The notes beneath the pieces were generated by a model. That model ran no database searches, was not told where the DNA came from, and saw only the letters and a list, made by a program, of their open reading frames with translations. A stretch of 64,000 bases of DNA. Source: Ruminococcus sp. (GTDB taxonomy: Bacteria > Bacillota > Clostridia > Oscillospirales > Ruminococcaceae). Shown piece after piece: positions 35,090-44,300 of this stretch. Positions within the stretch are counted from its first letter, which is position 1, and each line of letters begins with the position of its first letter. A program made the position numbers and the translations under genes. The stretch is taken from assembly GCA_017534835.1 (NCBI GenBank), contig JAFXVT010000011.1, positions 1-64,000 on the forward strand, in the 5' to 3' direction.

Positions 35090-35691
35090 CTGATAAGGTC
35101 TCCGAAGCTGCGAAGTATCTTGAGTCCGGTCTCACCTGATTTTTCAGGGTGGAACTGTGCTCCGTAGACGAATTTCCCGTCGTATACGAGAGCCGGCACT
35201 CTTCCGCCGTATTCGCTGTAGGCTGCGATATTTCTGTCCTCGCACTGAGCCTTGTATGAATGCACGAAATAGACATATTCATTATCGCCCACATTCGCAA
35301 GCAGCGGACAGTCATTGAGCTTTTCGAGCTTGTTCCAGCCCATATGAGGGATTATCAGATCGGGCTCTTCCATTTTTATAACGGAACCGCCGATAAGACC
35401 GAGTCCGTCAGTCTCTGCGAACTCGTAACCCTTCTCAAAAATGAGCTGCATTCCGAGACAGATACCGAGAAATGGCTTTCTTGCGGCTTCCTCCTTGATG
35501 GTATCTACAAGTCCGGACTTGACAAGCATCTCCATTGCAGCCGGAAATGCTCCTACGCCGGGAAGTATGACAGCGTCAGCAGATCTCACGGATCCGCTGT
35601 CCTTCACGAGAGCGCATTCAAGACCGAGGTGGTCGAGCGCATTCTTGACACTGAAGATATTGCCGGCGCCGTAATCGATTATCGCTATCAT
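35086..35691 (-). CDS. hisH: imidazole glycerol phosphate synthase, glutamine amidotransferase subunit
   Basis: It supplies ammonia from glutamine to HisF. At 201 residues it is a class I amidotransferase: IAIIDYGAGNIFSVKNAL, ILPGVGAFPAAMEML, the nucleophile Cys in FLGICLGMQLIFE, and His and Glu in YGAQFHPEKSGETG. It shares one base with hisB. Confidence 0.97.
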   Translation of the reverse strand: MIAIIDYGAGNIFSVKNALDHLGLECALVKDSGSVRSADAVILPGVGAFPAAMEMLVKSGLVDTIKEEAARKPFLGICLGMQLIFEKGYEFAETDGLGLIGGSVIKMEEPDLIIPHMGWNKLEKLNDCPLLANVGDNEYVYFVHSYKAQCEDRNIAAYSEYGGRVPALVYDGKFVYGAQFHPEKSGETGLKILRSFGDLIR

Positions 35692-36284
35692 TACAGTACC
35701 CCTTTCGTTGACAGGGTCGAGCCGTCGGAATTCTCCTCCACTGCTGTTTTAAGAGCGTGAGCGACTGCCTTGTATACAGCCTCGCACTTGTGGTGGTCAT
35801 TGCTGCCGTAGAGGAGGTTGATGTGCAGAGTCATACCCGAATTGAAGGCGAATGCACGGAAGAATTCCTCCGTCATACAGAGATCATATCCGCCGCAGCT
35901 CTGATTTGTGAAGTCGCAGTTGAACACGAGGAAGGGTCTGTTTGAGAGGTCGAGGCTCGACATAGCAAGCGACTCGTCCATCGGGATATAAGCCGTGCCG
36001 TAGCGGACTATGCCCGACTTTGCACCGAGCGCCTGTCCGAGCGCCTGTCCGAGCGCGATGCCTGTATCCTCTATCGTGTGGTGACAGTCGACTTCAAGGT
36101 CGCCCTTGACCTTTACCGTCATACTGATACCGCTGTGTACCGACAGTGCAGTGAGCATATGGTCGAAGAAGCCGATACCGGTATCTATCTCAGCCTTGCC
36201 CTGTCCGTCTATATCAAGATTTACAAATATATCGGTCTCTTTTGTCTTGCGGACGACCTCGCCGCATCTTTTTATCTTAGCCAT
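35691..36284 (-). CDS. hisB: imidazoleglycerol-phosphate dehydratase
   Basis: It dehydrates imidazole glycerol phosphate (step 6). At 197 residues it is the monofunctional form without a phosphatase domain. Motifs are IDTGIGFFDHMLTALSVH, DCHHTIEDTGIALGQALG, the arrangement SLDLSNRPFLVF, and GSNDHHKCEAVYKAVAHAL, with the Mn-binding His/Glu set. A short in-frame duplication (GQALGQALG) is visible. It overlaps hisC by 8 nt. Confidence 0.97.
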   Translation of the reverse strand: MAKIKRCGEVVRKTKETDIFVNLDIDGQGKAEIDTGIGFFDHMLTALSVHSGISMTVKVKGDLEVDCHHTIEDTGIALGQALGQALGAKSGIVRYGTAYIPMDESLAMSSLDLSNRPFLVFNCDFTNQSCGGYDLCMTEEFFRAFAFNSGMTLHINLLYGSNDHHKCEAVYKAVAHALKTAVEENSDGSTLSTKGVL

Positions 36285-37338
36285 TCAGGATCTCCTCCAA
36301 TGCTGAGAAAAGTGTATCCATTTCCTCGCGTGTTCCGACAGAGATACGCAGATAGTCCCTGATAACGGGCTTATCCCACCAGCGGACGAAAATGCTGCGC
36401 TTCTTGAGCTCTGTAAAAACGTGCTCTGCCGATTTTTTTGACGGTGAAGCAAAGATGAAATTGCTCATAGAATCGGGGAAAGTGAAGCCGAGCTCAGCGA
36501 GCTTTTTCTTTGAGTATTCACGTGTTTCGATTATCTTTCCTACCGTCTCGCGGAAGTATTTCTCGTCGCGTACTGCCGCAGCTCCGCAAAGCTGAGTGAC
36601 TGTGTTCATCGTATAAGAATTTATCGAGAACTTGACATCGTTCATATACTGTATGAGCTTTTTGCTGCCGATGGCGAATCCGATACGCATACCTGCCATT
36701 GAACGCGACTTCGAGAATGTCTGTATAACGAGCAGATTCTCATATTTCCCGATGAGCGGCAGACAGCTCTGTCCGCCGAAGTCGATATATGCCTCATCTA
36801 TCATAACAACAGAATCGGGATTTGCCCTGATGATCTCCTCTATCGTATCGAGGCTCTCGTAAACGCCAGTCGGAGCGTTCGGGTTCGGGAAGATAATGCC
36901 GCCGTTCTCGCACTTGTAGTCCTCCGGGTCGATAGTGAAGTCCTTGCGGAGAGGCTTTTCAATGTAATGGATACGGTAAACGTCTGCCCATACCGGATAG
37001 AACGAGTAGGTAATATCGGGGAAAAGCACAGGCTTATCCGAATTGAAGAAGGTCAGGAACGCCATTGAAATGACGTCATCGGAGCCGACACCGACAAAGA
37101 CCTGTGAAGGGTCTACGCCGTATCTCTCGGCGATAGCCTCTGTGAGAACTGCCGCATCGGGAGTCGGGTAGAGTCTCATACGTGAGACATCGAAGGTATC
37201 GAGTATCTGTCTTACCTCCGGAGCCGGAGGATAGGGATTCTCGTTTGTATTGAGCTTGATGACGTCCGTGTTTTTGGGCTGTTCACCGGGAACATACGGA
37301 ACGACTCTGCGGACGCTGCTCTCCCATTTGTTATCCAT
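36277..37338 (-). CDS. hisC: histidinol-phosphate aminotransferase
   Basis: This PLP enzyme makes histidinol phosphate from imidazole acetol phosphate and glutamate. It has 353 residues. Motifs are IKLNTNENPYPPAPEV, VGVGSDDVISMAFL, NPNAPTGVYESLDTIEEI, MIDEAYIDFGG, the PLP Lys in QTFSKSRSMAGMRIGFAIG, and FVRWWDKPVIRDYLRISVG. It is flanked by hisB and an unknown membrane gene. Confidence 0.96.
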   Translation of the reverse strand: MDNKWESSVRRVVPYVPGEQPKNTDVIKLNTNENPYPPAPEVRQILDTFDVSRMRLYPTPDAAVLTEAIAERYGVDPSQVFVGVGSDDVISMAFLTFFNSDKPVLFPDITYSFYPVWADVYRIHYIEKPLRKDFTIDPEDYKCENGGIIFPNPNAPTGVYESLDTIEEIIRANPDSVVMIDEAYIDFGGQSCLPLIGKYENLLVIQTFSKSRSMAGMRIGFAIGSKKLIQYMNDVKFSINSYTMNTVTQLCGAAAVRDEKYFRETVGKIIETREYSKKKLAELGFTFPDSMSNFIFASPSKKSAEHVFTELKKRSIFVRWWDKPVIRDYLRISVGTREEMDTLFSALEEILNG

Positions 37339-37354
37339 TTATATCACTTCCTGT

Positions 37355-38092
37355 TTAGCCAATTTTTGAAAACTCTATAATGTTGTGTTCGCTGTCTATC
37401 ACAACAGCACTTGTGTACGGTGAACGATGAGAAGTCTCACTGTTATACATTATATACACCTTTGCATTATCGCTGCATTTAGCCCTGAATCTCTTATCCA
37501 TACGTACATCGGCGTTCTTATTCGTTGGATTTGCTCCGTTTTCGTTTATCTGTATACTCAGGCTTTCACCGAGGTCGGCGACTGTACAGGTGTATATCGC
37601 GCCCTTTGAGTATTCGTTCATATATTGCTCAATAACATCATCAGAAGCCTCAAAGCTCATTGTCGTGTAACCGTCGCCCTGCATAATTGCCGGTAAATAA
37701 TCAAGTCTGTAGTCCTTTACGCCATGAGGCAGTTTACTCGGGAAATAGTCAAAGGTATCATCACCGTTGAATATTCCGATATAAGCCTTTTGAAACGGAT
37801 ACCTGAACGAAAAATGCGTCTGATTCATTATCGGAGCCCAAAGACCGATGAACAGGAGAAACGCTGACATTACCAGTGTTTCTGCAATACATAGAATGAA
37901 ATTCTGATATTTTTTCAGAATACAGCAGAACAGTGGAAACAAAAGCCATATCAGGCTGATCGAAAGCTTTATCAGTGCAGCGCCTGTGAGTACGAACACA
38001 ATAAGAAATATAAGCACAAATGCTCCCGCAAAAGCGAGTTCAACCCAAGTAAAGCTTTTGTTCAGTTTTTCGTTACCAATGAGCCCGCTCAT
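37355..38092 (-). CDS. membrane protein of unknown function in the histidine operon
   Basis: This 245-residue protein has three hydrophobic segments in the first 110 residues (near 20-40, 45-62 and 67-90). A soluble, presumably extracytoplasmic domain of about 140 residues follows. The start overlaps the hisD stop by 4 nt (ATGA), which ties its translation to hisD. I recognise no family and see no catalytic motif. Confidence 0.65.
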   Translation of the reverse strand: MSGLIGNEKLNKSFTWVELAFAGAFVLIFLIVFVLTGAALIKLSISLIWLLFPLFCCILKKYQNFILCIAETLVMSAFLLFIGLWAPIMNQTHFSFRYPFQKAYIGIFNGDDTFDYFPSKLPHGVKDYRLDYLPAIMQGDGYTTMSFEASDDVIEQYMNEYSKGAIYTCTVADLGESLSIQINENGANPTNKNADVRMDKRFRAKCSDNAKVYIMYNSETSHRSPYTSAVVIDSEHNIIEFSKIG

Positions 38093-39372
38093 TCAAAGCG
38101 TACCTTTATAGCGTTTGCGTGAGCAGTAAGTCCCTCGCGTTCAGCGATGAGGACGATGTCGTCCTTAGCATTGCGGAGAGCGTCCTCAGTGTAGTAGGTG
38201 TAGCTCATACGCTTTGTGAAGCTTGCAACTCCGAGCGGCGAGAAGAAACGAGCTGTGCCGCTTGTCGGAAGAACGTGGTTAGGACCGGCATAGTAGTCTC
38301 CGAGAGGCTCAGAAGCGTAGTTTCCGAGGAATACAGAGCCTGCATTCTCGATGCTTCCGAGGAGCTCAAACGGGTTCTCCATAAGCACCTCAAGGTGCTC
38401 GGGAGCTATCTCATTGGCGAGCTCTACGCACTTCTCGCGGCTGTCTGCGATGATTATCGCGCCGTAGTCCTCGAGTGACTTTGAGATTATATCCTTGCGC
38501 GAGAGGTAAGCCTTCTGACGCTCTATCTCGGCGAGTGTGGCGTCTGCGAGCTTCTCGCTCGTTGTGACCATAATTGATGAAGCAAGAACATCGTGCTCTG
38601 CCTGCGACATAAGGTCAGCGGCAGCGAATTTCGGGTCTGCGGAGTCGTCAGCGATGACGAGTATCTCGCTCGGACCGGCTATCATATCAATGTCAACTAC
38701 GCCGTAGAGCAGCTTCTTTGCTGTTGCAACGTAGATGTTTCCGGGACCGACTATCTTGTCGCACTTCGGTATCTCCTCTGTGCCGTAGGCGAGAGCAGCG
38801 ATAGCCTGTGCGCCGCCCGACATAAACACACGGTCAACACCGCAGATAGCGGCAGCAACGAGAATATCCTTGTTGGGAGTGCCGTCCTTCTTGGGCGGAG
38901 TCACCATTATTATTTCCTTTACGCCTGCGATCTTCGCAGGGATAGCGTTCATCAGCACGCTTGAGGGATAGGCAGCCGTGCCGCCGGGAACATATAGTCC
39001 GACACGTGAAAGACCTCGTACCTTCTGACCCATTATGCAGCCGTCAGCCTTTGCATTGATGAAGCCCTGCTCTACCTGTCTGTTGTGGAAATCAGCGATG
39101 TTCTCCTGCGCGTTGAGGATAGCGTCCACAAATTCCTGGTCAGCCTCTGTGAGAGCATCGTTGATGACCTCACGCGGCACCTCGTAATACTGCGGCAGAT
39201 TGCCGTCGAATTTGAGTGTATAATTCTTTACGGCAGTATCACCGTTAGCCTTTACGTCCTCTATGATAGCGGAAACTGTTTCCGTGACCTTCTTGTTTGT
39301 CTCGCCGGCACGCTTGCTGAGCTCGTCAAGGAAGGCTCTCTCGTCAGTTCCGTTTGCAAAAATTTTCTTCAT
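38089..39372 (-). CDS. hisD: histidinol dehydrogenase
   Basis: It performs the last two oxidations to histidine with NAD and Zn. It has 427 residues. Motifs are GLYVPGGTAAYPSSVLMNAI, KIVGPGNIYVATAKKLLYG, IAGPSEILVIADDSADPKF, QAEHDVLASSIMVTTS, EIAPEHLEVLMENP with the catalytic Glu-His, and PTSGTARFFSPLGVASFTKR. It lies 17 bp after hisG. Confidence 0.97.
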   Translation of the reverse strand: MKKIFANGTDERAFLDELSKRAGETNKKVTETVSAIIEDVKANGDTAVKNYTLKFDGNLPQYYEVPREVINDALTEADQEFVDAILNAQENIADFHNRQVEQGFINAKADGCIMGQKVRGLSRVGLYVPGGTAAYPSSVLMNAIPAKIAGVKEIIMVTPPKKDGTPNKDILVAAAICGVDRVFMSGGAQAIAALAYGTEEIPKCDKIVGPGNIYVATAKKLLYGVVDIDMIAGPSEILVIADDSADPKFAAADLMSQAEHDVLASSIMVTTSEKLADATLAEIERQKAYLSRKDIISKSLEDYGAIIIADSREKCVELANEIAPEHLEVLMENPFELLGSIENAGSVFLGNYASEPLGDYYAGPNHVLPTSGTARFFSPLGVASFTKRMSYTYYTEDALRNAKDDIVLIAEREGLTAHANAIKVRFE

Positions 39373-39389
39373 ATTTATCTTCTCCTGTC

Positions 39390-40019
39390 TTACAGATTTG
39401 CCTGTATCTTCTCGATAAGAGCCTCTATCTCAGCCTGACGCATTTTCAGGCTTACTGTGTTCACGATAAGTCTCGCGGAGATAGGTGCAACGTCCTCGAT
39501 GACCTCAAGTCCGTTCTCCTTGAGTGTAGTTCCTGTCTCGACGATGTCGACGATACCGTCGGCAAGCTCGAGCAGCGGAGCGAGCTCAACAGATCCCTCT
39601 ATCTTGATTATTTCGGTATCCATCCCCTTCTTCTCGAAGAAACTGCGTGCAACGTTCGGGTACTTTGTTGCGATCGTCTTTACACCGTAGCCCCTGTAGA
39701 AATCGTAGCCCTTCTTAGTAGCGAGAGCGAATTTGCACCTTCCGAATCCGAGGTCAACGAGCTCGAAAAACTTGCCCTTCATCTCCATTATCGTATCCTT
39801 GCCGACAACGCCCATATCGCATACGCCGTGCTCGACGTAGGTGATCACATCGTTTGCCTTTGCGAGTACGACCTCGAGATTGGCATCGGGTACAGGAAGT
39901 ATGAGCTTTCTGCCCTTTTCGCGTACTGCGGTGCAGTCAAAGCCGAGCTTTTCGAGAAGTCCGACCGTATCTTTTTCAAGTCTGCCCTTTGTCAGAGCGA
40001 TTCTGATAGGCTTATCCAT
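39390..40019 (-). CDS. hisG: ATP phosphoribosyltransferase, short form
   Basis: It carries out the committed step, joining ATP and PRPP. At 209 residues it is the short HisG(S) form, which lacks the C-terminal regulatory domain and depends on HisZ. Motifs are IRIALTKGRLEKDTVGLLEK, DVITYVEHGVCDMGVVGKDT and the PRPP loop ADGIVDIVETGTTLKENGL. It shares one base with hisZ, as expected for the partner. Confidence 0.97.
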   Translation of the reverse strand: MDKPIRIALTKGRLEKDTVGLLEKLGFDCTAVREKGRKLILPVPDANLEVVLAKANDVITYVEHGVCDMGVVGKDTIMEMKGKFFELVDLGFGRCKFALATKKGYDFYRGYGVKTIATKYPNVARSFFEKKGMDTEIIKIEGSVELAPLLELADGIVDIVETGTTLKENGLEVIEDVAPISARLIVNTVSLKMRQAEIEALIEKIQANL

Positions 40020-41212
40020 TATTCTTCCTCCCTGCTCGCACCGTCTACAACAACGACCTTTGCGATCTTCTTCTCTTTTGCGTACTCACGCACAGTCTCT
40101 ATATCATCGAACAGTGCATTCTCAACTGTCATTCCCTGCTCGCGGAGCTCATTTGCAGCCTTTATTGCGGCTATCTCACAGCCGGGCTCAGCATAAACGA
40201 TAGCATCTGCCTTCGGCATTGCCGGATACAGACCGTTCTTCTCGATGACCTTCTGTATAGCATTTACATTTACCGCAAAGCCGACAGCAGGTACATCGTA
40301 GCCGAACTCGGATATGAGCTTGTCATATCTTCCGCCGGAAAGGACCTCCTCGCCGTGTCCCTGCAAATAGCCCTTGATGATGACGCCGGTGTAGTAGTCG
40401 GTCTTGTTCACAAGTCCGAGGTCGACAGAGATATTGCTGTCAGAGCCGCAGAGCTCGGACATATCGCAGTAGAGCTCGCGAAGCTCATCAAGGATGTGCT
40501 TTACGTTCTCATCAGGGATAAGCTCCTCAGCCTTGTCGAATACCTCGATACCGCCGAAAAGCGCCGGAAGCTTCTTCAGAGCTGCCGTAACAGGGCTGTT
40601 TCCGAGAGAATCGAGAAGGTCGTTGAGAGCCGGATAGTTCTTGCTCTCGATGAGCTTGCGGATACTCTCCTTGTCGTGATCTGATACTTCAAGCTTGCCA
40701 ACGAGCTCCTTGAAAACACCGATATGACCGATCTCGAGAGAGAACTCCATACCGAATGCCTTCAGCGAATCTATAGCAGTCGAAAGAACTTCGAGGTCAG
40801 CTATCTTCAGCTGTGAGCCGATGAGCTCGATACCTGCCTGAGCTATCTCGTCACTTCTGCCCTTGAGAGCAGGCTCAGTGAGATATATCTTCTGATTGTA
40901 GCAGAGCTTGAGCGGAAGCACAGCATCGCGCAGACGTGTAGCAACTACTCTTGCGATAGGCATTGTCGAATCCGGGCGCATTACGAGCAGGCGTCCCTTG
41001 CTGTCGGTGAGCTTGTAGAGGTTCACCAGCGGAAAATAGCGTGAATTGAGATTGAACACATCGTAGAATTCCAGACCGGGTGTGATGATCTCACAGTAAC
41101 CCCTGCTGCTGAATATCTCCCTGAGAGTATTCTCGATGTTGCGGCGTATGATGCACTCGCCGAAGAGCAGATCTTTTGTGCCCTCGGGAGTGATAAGATC
41201 GTAATTTTTCAT
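40019..41212 (-). CDS. hisZ: ATP phosphoribosyltransferase regulatory subunit
   Basis: This histidyl-tRNA-synthetase-like protein forms a complex with short HisG and provides histidine feedback. At 397 residues it has class II motif-like segments (MRPDSTMPIARVVATRLRD, LCYNQKIYLTEPALKGRSDE), but the histidyl-adenylate A motif is altered (GLVNKTDYYTGVIIKGYL). It is the first gene of the histidine operon, about 45 bp from the promoter region. Confidence 0.94.
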   Translation of the reverse strand: MKNYDLITPEGTKDLLFGECIIRRNIENTLREIFSSRGYCEIITPGLEFYDVFNLNSRYFPLVNLYKLTDSKGRLLVMRPDSTMPIARVVATRLRDAVLPLKLCYNQKIYLTEPALKGRSDEIAQAGIELIGSQLKIADLEVLSTAIDSLKAFGMEFSLEIGHIGVFKELVGKLEVSDHDKESIRKLIESKNYPALNDLLDSLGNSPVTAALKKLPALFGGIEVFDKAEELIPDENVKHILDELRELYCDMSELCGSDSNISVDLGLVNKTDYYTGVIIKGYLQGHGEEVLSGGRYDKLISEFGYDVPAVGFAVNVNAIQKVIEKNGLYPAMPKADAIVYAEPGCEIAAIKAANELREQGMTVENALFDDIETVREYAKEKKIAKVVVVDGASREEE

Positions 41213-41256
41213 AGTAAAACAGACCTCCGGTATAATACACTTTAGTTCGCTAATGT

Positions 41257-41299
41257 GTTACTATGGTAATATAGTAACATATTACCATAAAAAAGTCAA
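41257..41299 (-). promoter_or_regulatory. histidine-operon promoter with two interlocked palindromes
   Basis: On the - strand: TTGACT (41299-41294), 17 bp, TACTAT (41276-41271). Two perfect palindromes overlap: ATGGTAATAT/ATATTACCAT with a 6-bp centre (41263-41288), and GTTACTAT/ATAGTAAC with a 6-bp centre (41257-41278). They cover the -10 and the spacer. No T-box or His-codon leader peptide is present in the short leader, so repressor control is inferred. A HisR/YerC-like TrpR-family repressor is one candidate. Confidence 0.7.
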
Positions 41300-41300
41300 G

Positions 41301-44300
41301 TTAAAAGAAGCTCATCTGTGAAGATTCGGGCAAGTCGCCGAATGCTCCTATGCTTTTCAACATATCTATTGTCGTTTTTGACGCACCGCTCATCTCCTGG
41401 AATTCCTCGATAGAGATGAATCCGCCCTTCTGAGCTGCCTCGCGCAGACCCTTTGCCGCGTTCTCTCCGACGCCTGACATCGCAGAGAACGGTATTCTGA
41501 GCTTCCCGTCCTCGATGAGGAAGTCCTTAGCGTCCGACTTGAACAGGTCTATCGGCAGGAACTCATATCCGCGCGATAGCATCTCGTTCGTGATGAGCAG
41601 TATATCATAAAGGTCGCTCTCCTTCTTTGAGCGGTCGTTGCCGAGCTCTCTGAGCTCCCTCATCTTTGCGCGGACGACGTCCTTGCCCTGTACGGCAAGC
41701 TCTGCGTTGAAATCCTCGCCGCGCACCGAGAAGTAGGTCGCGTAGTATTCGAGCGGCATATGCAGCTTGAACCAGCCGAGCTTTATCGCCGCGATAACGT
41801 ATGCTGCTGCGTGCGCCTTCGGGAACATATACTTTATCTTCAGACAGCTCTCGATGTACCACTCGGGGACATTGTGGCTGCGGAGCATCTCGATTATCTC
41901 CGGCGTGAACTGCTTCGGCGCCTTGCCCTTACGGGTCCACTCCATTATCTGGAACGCCATTTTCGGCTCAACGCCCTTATACAGCAGGTAAGTCATAATA
42001 CTGTCACGAGTACCGATAACCTCCGAGATGGTGCAGACGTTATTGTCGATGAGGTCCTTCGCATTGCCGAGCCAAACGTCGGTACCGTGGGAAAGTCCCG
42101 ATATTTGCAGGAAATCGCTGAACTTTGTCGGCTTTGCGTCGAGAAGCATCTGGATAGTGAAGCCGGTACCCATTTCAGGTATGCCGAGGCTTCCGGTCTT
42201 GCAGAATATATCCTCCGCCGTTACGCCGAGAACGGAGCAGTCAGTACACATACGTATAACGTCGGGGTCAGAGGTGGGAACGTCCTTTATCTTTATTCCA
42301 GTGAGGTCCTCGAGGTGCTTATAGAGCGTGGGAACAACGTGTCCGAGCTCGTCGAGCTTGAGGATAGTATCATGGAGGGAGTTGAACGTGAAGTGAGTAG
42401 TGATTATCTCAGAATCTGCGGTATCAGCCGGGTGCTGAACAGGCGTGAAATCGTACACCTCATAATCAGACGGAACGACTACCATTCCTCCAGGGTGCTG
42501 ACCTGTAGTACGCTTGATACCGGTACAGCCGATAGCAAGGCGGTTCAGCTCTGAGTTATTGAGCGTGATACCGCTCTCCTCGCAGTATTTCTTGACGTAG
42601 CCGAACGCAGTCTTATCAGCGACAACGGAGATAGTACCTGCCTTGAAAACGTTCGATTTTCCGAACAGCTCCTCGGTATAGCGATGAGCCCAGAACTGAT
42701 ATTCATCAGAGAAGTTGAGGTCTATATCAGGCGCTTTATCGCCGTCGAAGCCGAGGAAGGTCTCGAACGGTATATCGTGACCGTCACGATTCAGGTCAGT
42801 CCCGCATTTCGGACACTTCTTCGGCGGCAGGTCAAAGCCTGAGCCATACACTCCGTCGAGCAGGAACTCGCTGTATTTGCACTCAGCATTCGGGCAGACG
42901 TAGTGAGGCGGCAGAGGATTTACCTCCGAGATACCAGCCATAGAAGCCACGAATGACGAACCGACAGAACCTCGCGAGCCGACAAGATAGCCGTTGTCAA
43001 CGGAGTTCCATACGAGCTTCTGAGCGATGATGTACAGAACTGAGAAGCCGTGCTTGATGATAGAGCCGAGCTCACGGTCAAGACGCTTTTCAACGAGCTC
43101 CGGAAGCGGATCACCGTATATCTCGTGTGCCTTATCGTGGGTGATGCGGGTGAGCTCCTCCTCCGCACCGTCGATCGTAGGCGTGAAGGTGCCCTTCGGT
43201 ATCGGGCGCACGACCTCGACCATATCCGCTATCGCATTCGTATTCGTGATGACTATCTCCTTCGCCTTGTCCTCACCGAGGTAGGCGAATTCCTTCATCA
43301 TCTCGTCAGTCGTTCTGAAATACAGCGGAGCCTGATTCTCGGCGTCCTTGAAGCCCATAGTTGCTAGGATTATCTTGCGGAAAACAGCATCCTTCGGGTC
43401 GATGAAGTGGACGTCACAGGTCGCGCAGACCGGTATATCAAGCTTTTCGCCGAGCTCAACGACCTCGCGGTTGAGCTCCTGAAGCTCATCATCGCTGCGG
43501 ACCTTTCCCTCACGGACCATGAATTCGTTGTTGCAGATCGGCTGTATTTCGAGGTAATCGTAGAATTTTGCTATCTCCTCGATGAACTCCGGTGAGCGCA
43601 GGTCAACGATAGAATGGAAGAGCTCGCCGGATTCGCAGGCGCTGCCGAAAATAAGCCCCTCGCGATGCTTGATGAGCTCTGATTTCGGGATAAGCGGCTT
43701 CTTGTAGAAGTATTCGAGGTTGCTCAGTGAAACGAGCCGGTAAAGATTTTTCAGTCCTGCCTGATTGCGGACAAGGATTATGTGATGATATGACTTCAGC
43801 TTTTTCTTCTCTATCTCGTCAACGAGGATATTGAGCTGCTGGATCGTCTTGAAGCCGCGGTCGGTCTTGAGTCTGCCGCCGAGCTCGATGAAGATTTTTG
43901 CGAGCATAAGCGCATCGTCCGAAGCGTGGTGGTGGTCGAAGCCGCCGAGCTTGAGCTGCTTTGCTACGATATTCAGCTTATAGCGTCCCATTTCCGGCAG
44001 CATCGACTGGCACATAACGAGCGTATCGACCCACGTATACGGGAAGTCGATGTTATTCCGCTTACAGACCATATTTATCATATTCGTATCAAAGCGTGCA
44101 TTGTGCGCAACGAGAACAGGCTTGTCTCCGCAGAATTCCATAAACAAACGAAGAGCCTCAGCCTCGCCGGGAGCATTTGCAACGTCAGCGTCGGAGATAC
44201 CCGTAAGCTCTGTTATCTTCTCGGGAATGTGGAAGCCCGGATTCACCTTCGTATTGAAGCTGTCAACGACCTGCAAATTCTTCAGCTTGAACGCGCCGAT

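Noticed and set aside
39354..40196. 280-codon + strand frame opposite hisG
   Set aside because: It is a shadow of hisG and the ends of its neighbours; Cys- and Leu-rich composition typical of antisense reading.
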